Shown: positions 62,263 to 64,000 of the stretch, piece by piece | How the letters are laid out: each line of letters starts with the position of its first letter | Position numbering within the stretch: the stretch's first letter is position 1 | Assembly (NCBI GenBank): GCA_020629035.1 | Contig: JAHDEC010000006.1 | Span: 62,001-126,000, forward strand | Length of the DNA stretch: 64,000 bases | DNA from: Saprospiraceae bacterium | GTDB taxonomy: Bacteria; Bacteroidota; Bacteroidia; Chitinophagales; Saprospiraceae | Direction: 5' to 3' | Translations under genes and position numbers: made by a program | Notes under the pieces: generated by a model | Databases searched by the model: none | What the model was told of the DNA's origin: nothing | What the model saw: the letters and a program-made list of their open reading frames with translations, nothing else

Positions 62263-62889
62263 ATGAACAAGCCAAACACAAAGCAAAGATTAGCCCTAAT
62301 TATTTACGCGGGAGTAACTCTATTTGCCATATTATATTTTTATTCCAGTATGCTTTATCCTGGTGGTTCTCAAAATGATTTAGAAGCTGCAGGATTTAAT
62401 TGGTTTCATAATTACTGGTGTGACTTGATGGGCGAAAAAGCGGCCAATGGTTTGCAAAATCCGGGGGCCAACTATGCCATAACTGCCCTCCTGAGTTTGT
62501 GCATTTCGATGGCTGTTTTCTTTGTTCTATTTAGCAAAACATTGGTAAAAAACCTTACCTGGAAAAGGATCATTATAGTCAGTGGTATAATTTCTATGTT
62601 CAATGCTGTGTTAATTTTTTCTGACTGGCATAATATCATGATTATCAGCTCAAGTATATTTGCTTTCATTGCACTCACAGGTGTTGTTAGGACTTTTTAC
62701 CTATCAAGTCTGAGGAACTACCAATGGTCTGCCCTCTTTATCCTGCTTGTTTTGTTAGTCCTTAATGTCATGTATTATACAAGCTATGGACTTTATTATC
62801 TCCCTTTTATGCAAAAGCTAGCCATGCTCTTTATACTGATTTGGGTTGTATCTTTTTCAATGTTACTTAGTCGAAGGCAAACCAAGTGA
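62263..62889 (+). CDS. Polytopic membrane protein of unknown function
   Basis: Not assigned. 208 residues with six hydrophobic segments (~12-30, ~70-92, ~100-118, ~122-142, ~150-175, ~180-200) and a conserved-looking first loop SMLYPGGSQNDLEAAGFNWFHNYWCDLMG. Layout (six helices, long first periplasmic loop) resembles DUF998-type membrane proteins, but this is a visual impression. It begins five bases after the asparaginase gene and is probably co-transcribed. Confidence 0.6.
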   Translation: MNKPNTKQRLALIIYAGVTLFAILYFYSSMLYPGGSQNDLEAAGFNWFHNYWCDLMGEKAANGLQNPGANYAITALLSLCISMAVFFVLFSKTLVKNLTWKRIIIVSGIISMFNAVLIFSDWHNIMIISSSIFAFIALTGVVRTFYLSSLRNYQWSALFILLVLLVLNVMYYTSYGLYYLPFMQKLAMLFILIWVVSFSMLLSRRQTK

Positions 62890-62967
62890 ATAGGAAGCCG
62901 GATTAAATAGATTAATATTATGGCTTTTAGAAATAATGAATAGCTCATTTTTTTATACTTTAATGGG

Positions 62968-63996
62968 GTGACAGATCAAGATAAATCATGTTTAAATTGT
63001 GGTGCTGACTTATCCCTAGGCGATAAGTACTGCCTGCATTGCGGTCAAAAAGCTCGACATTTTGATTTATCTATTAAAAATATAATCACCTCTTTTATTG
63101 CCGTCTTTTTCAATGTAGACAATAAGGTCTTTCAAACCATTAAGGATTTATACATCCCAAATAAAATTACTCAAGCCTTTGTAAAAGGAAACACTAAACG
63201 TTATGTCCATCCATTTAAAACCTTATTTATAAGCCTCATTATCCTCTTCTTTGCCATCTCTCAGCTCATTAAAGATCTGGATATGAATCAAGGAGATAAT
63301 TACTACAAGTCCCAACTTAAAATGGAGCAAGCTTACCAGTTGGATGCTCTTGCAGGAAAATCATGGCTCACTTCCGATAACTATGTAGACAGCTTGAAAA
63401 TGCTATTGCTAGGGAAAAAGTCTAATCCGGCTCAGGATACTTTCGATTTTAATTTTGATATAAATAACACCGATTATGCACAGAAATATGGCATTACTGT
63501 TAAGGATGTTTATAGCTTAAAAGAAGGAGAGCTTCTTGACAAATATAAGGTTGAAGGATTTTTTGATCGTCTAGCTGTTCGTCAAATCTTAAGATCCAGT
63601 CGAGACAAGGATAAAACGCTTCGGTTTTTTATTAATAATATGCTTTGGGGAATAGTCATCGTCCTCTTTCTAGGGAGTTTTATTTTTTATCTTTTGTATC
63701 TGAGACACAAAACCTACTATCAGGAACATGTCATGATGTTAGCTAACTATTTCACAATCACTTTCTTGCCTATATCTCTTATATTGATTTTCAGTCCGAA
63801 AACCAGTTGGTTAGGAAATTCCATCCCATACCTACTGGCTTTCACGAGTCTATTTTTTGTTTATAGTTTAAAGAAATACTTTAAGCAGAGTTGGTTTAAA
63901 ACACTATTAAAATCAATGCTGCTAGCCATAGCCTTATTTGCTATTTTAATTATTGTTGTGATCGTCATTTTCCTAATTAGTGTCTTTATTTTTTAG
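62968..63996 (+). CDS. DUF3667 family zinc-ribbon membrane protein
   Basis: A 342-residue membrane protein of the DUF3667 family. N-terminal zinc ribbon with two CxxC pairs (CLNCGADLSLGDKYCLHCGQK), then FDLSIKNIITSFIAVFFNVDNKVFQTIKDL and the family block KITQAFVKGNTKRYVHPFKTLFISL. Hydrophobic segments follow near ~92-110, ~228-248, ~258-280, ~282-300 and ~318-342. Function unknown. GTG start at 62968; the stop is four bases before the window end. Confidence 0.85.
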   Translation: MTDQDKSCLNCGADLSLGDKYCLHCGQKARHFDLSIKNIITSFIAVFFNVDNKVFQTIKDLYIPNKITQAFVKGNTKRYVHPFKTLFISLIILFFAISQLIKDLDMNQGDNYYKSQLKMEQAYQLDALAGKSWLTSDNYVDSLKMLLLGKKSNPAQDTFDFNFDINNTDYAQKYGITVKDVYSLKEGELLDKYKVEGFFDRLAVRQILRSSRDKDKTLRFFINNMLWGIVIVLFLGSFIFYLLYLRHKTYYQEHVMMLANYFTITFLPISLILIFSPKTSWLGNSIPYLLAFTSLFFVYSLKKYFKQSWFKTLLKSMLLAIALFAILIIVVIVIFLISVFIF

Positions 63997-64000
63997 GAAA

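Noticed and set aside
1-64000. tRNA genes, rRNA, CRISPR arrays, insertion sequences or prophage
   Set aside because: None of the gaps contains a cloverleaf-like pattern or regular repeats, and no transposase, integrase or phage gene was recognised.

Overview
This is a 64 kb stretch of an AT-rich chromosome from a member of the Bacteroidota. The evidence is of several kinds. There are PorP/SprF and OmpA/PD40 type IX secretion-associated proteins, and two proteins carry C-terminal type A sorting domains. There is a SusC/SusD pair, along with DUF2279, DUF3109, DUF3667 and DUF4286 proteins. Upstream regions repeatedly contain the Bacteroidota promoter -7 box (TAnnTTTG). Alternative starts (TTG, GTG and probably ATT) are common. 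A Saprospiria-like lineage is a reasonable guess from the TonB proteins and the eukaryote-type citrate synthase, but this was not tested. No tRNA, rRNA, CRISPR array, insertion sequence or prophage was seen. No gap of 300 bases or more lacks a gene; the longest, between lpxH and the aldo/keto reductase, is 298 bases.

Layout. 1-2520: 3' part of aroB and a GT39-type glycosyltransferase. 2547-9011: cell-surface block with OmpA/PD40/DUF1573 protein, PorP/SprF protein, DUF2279 protein and a PKD protein with a sorting domain. 9066-12282: SRPBCC-like protein, DUF3109, citrate synthase, gcvH. 12335-17228: VanZ-like protein, two paralogous TonB proteins flanking a rhomboid protease, and a TPR protein. 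17347-22152: membrane protein, DUF4286, MFS transporter, acyl-CoA dehydrogenase, site-2 protease. 22153-29536 (minus): envelope biogenesis with skp, bamA, uppS, a C-terminal processing protease and a KpsF-type isomerase. 29661-39793: information processing and housekeeping with recQ, aroQ, rnpA, an aldose epimerase, rpmH, rho, serS, a zinc peptidase, frr, a propeller-like protein and lpxH. 40092-49444: aldo/keto reductase, DUF2490, then a DUF2064-SusC-SusD-symporter-phosphoesterase island. 49525-56144: GNAT, adenine deaminase-like protein, PAP2 phosphatase, a broken medium-chain dehydrogenase, START-like protein, lipoprotein, DEAD-box helicase and a small membrane protein. 56185-60700 (minus): FAD oxidase, two DUF805 proteins around an unknown protein, and an arylsulfotransferase-like secreted protein. 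60784-63996: NTF2-like protein, Tat-type asparaginase, membrane protein, DUF3667.

Most of the window is conserved core genome. The points most worth a second look are these: a SusCD-symporter island ending in a phosphoesterase that lacks the usual metal-binding DxH motif and has a cysteine motif instead; an aldose 1-epimerase inserted and translationally coupled between rpmH and rnpA; aroQ apparently starting at ATT and sharing one base with the recQ stop; a perfect 30-base palindrome and an orphan terminator-like hairpin between lpxH and an aldo/keto reductase; two TonB proteins with an identical four-cysteine spacing around a rhomboid protease; and a dehydrogenase gene broken by two compensating one-base indels.
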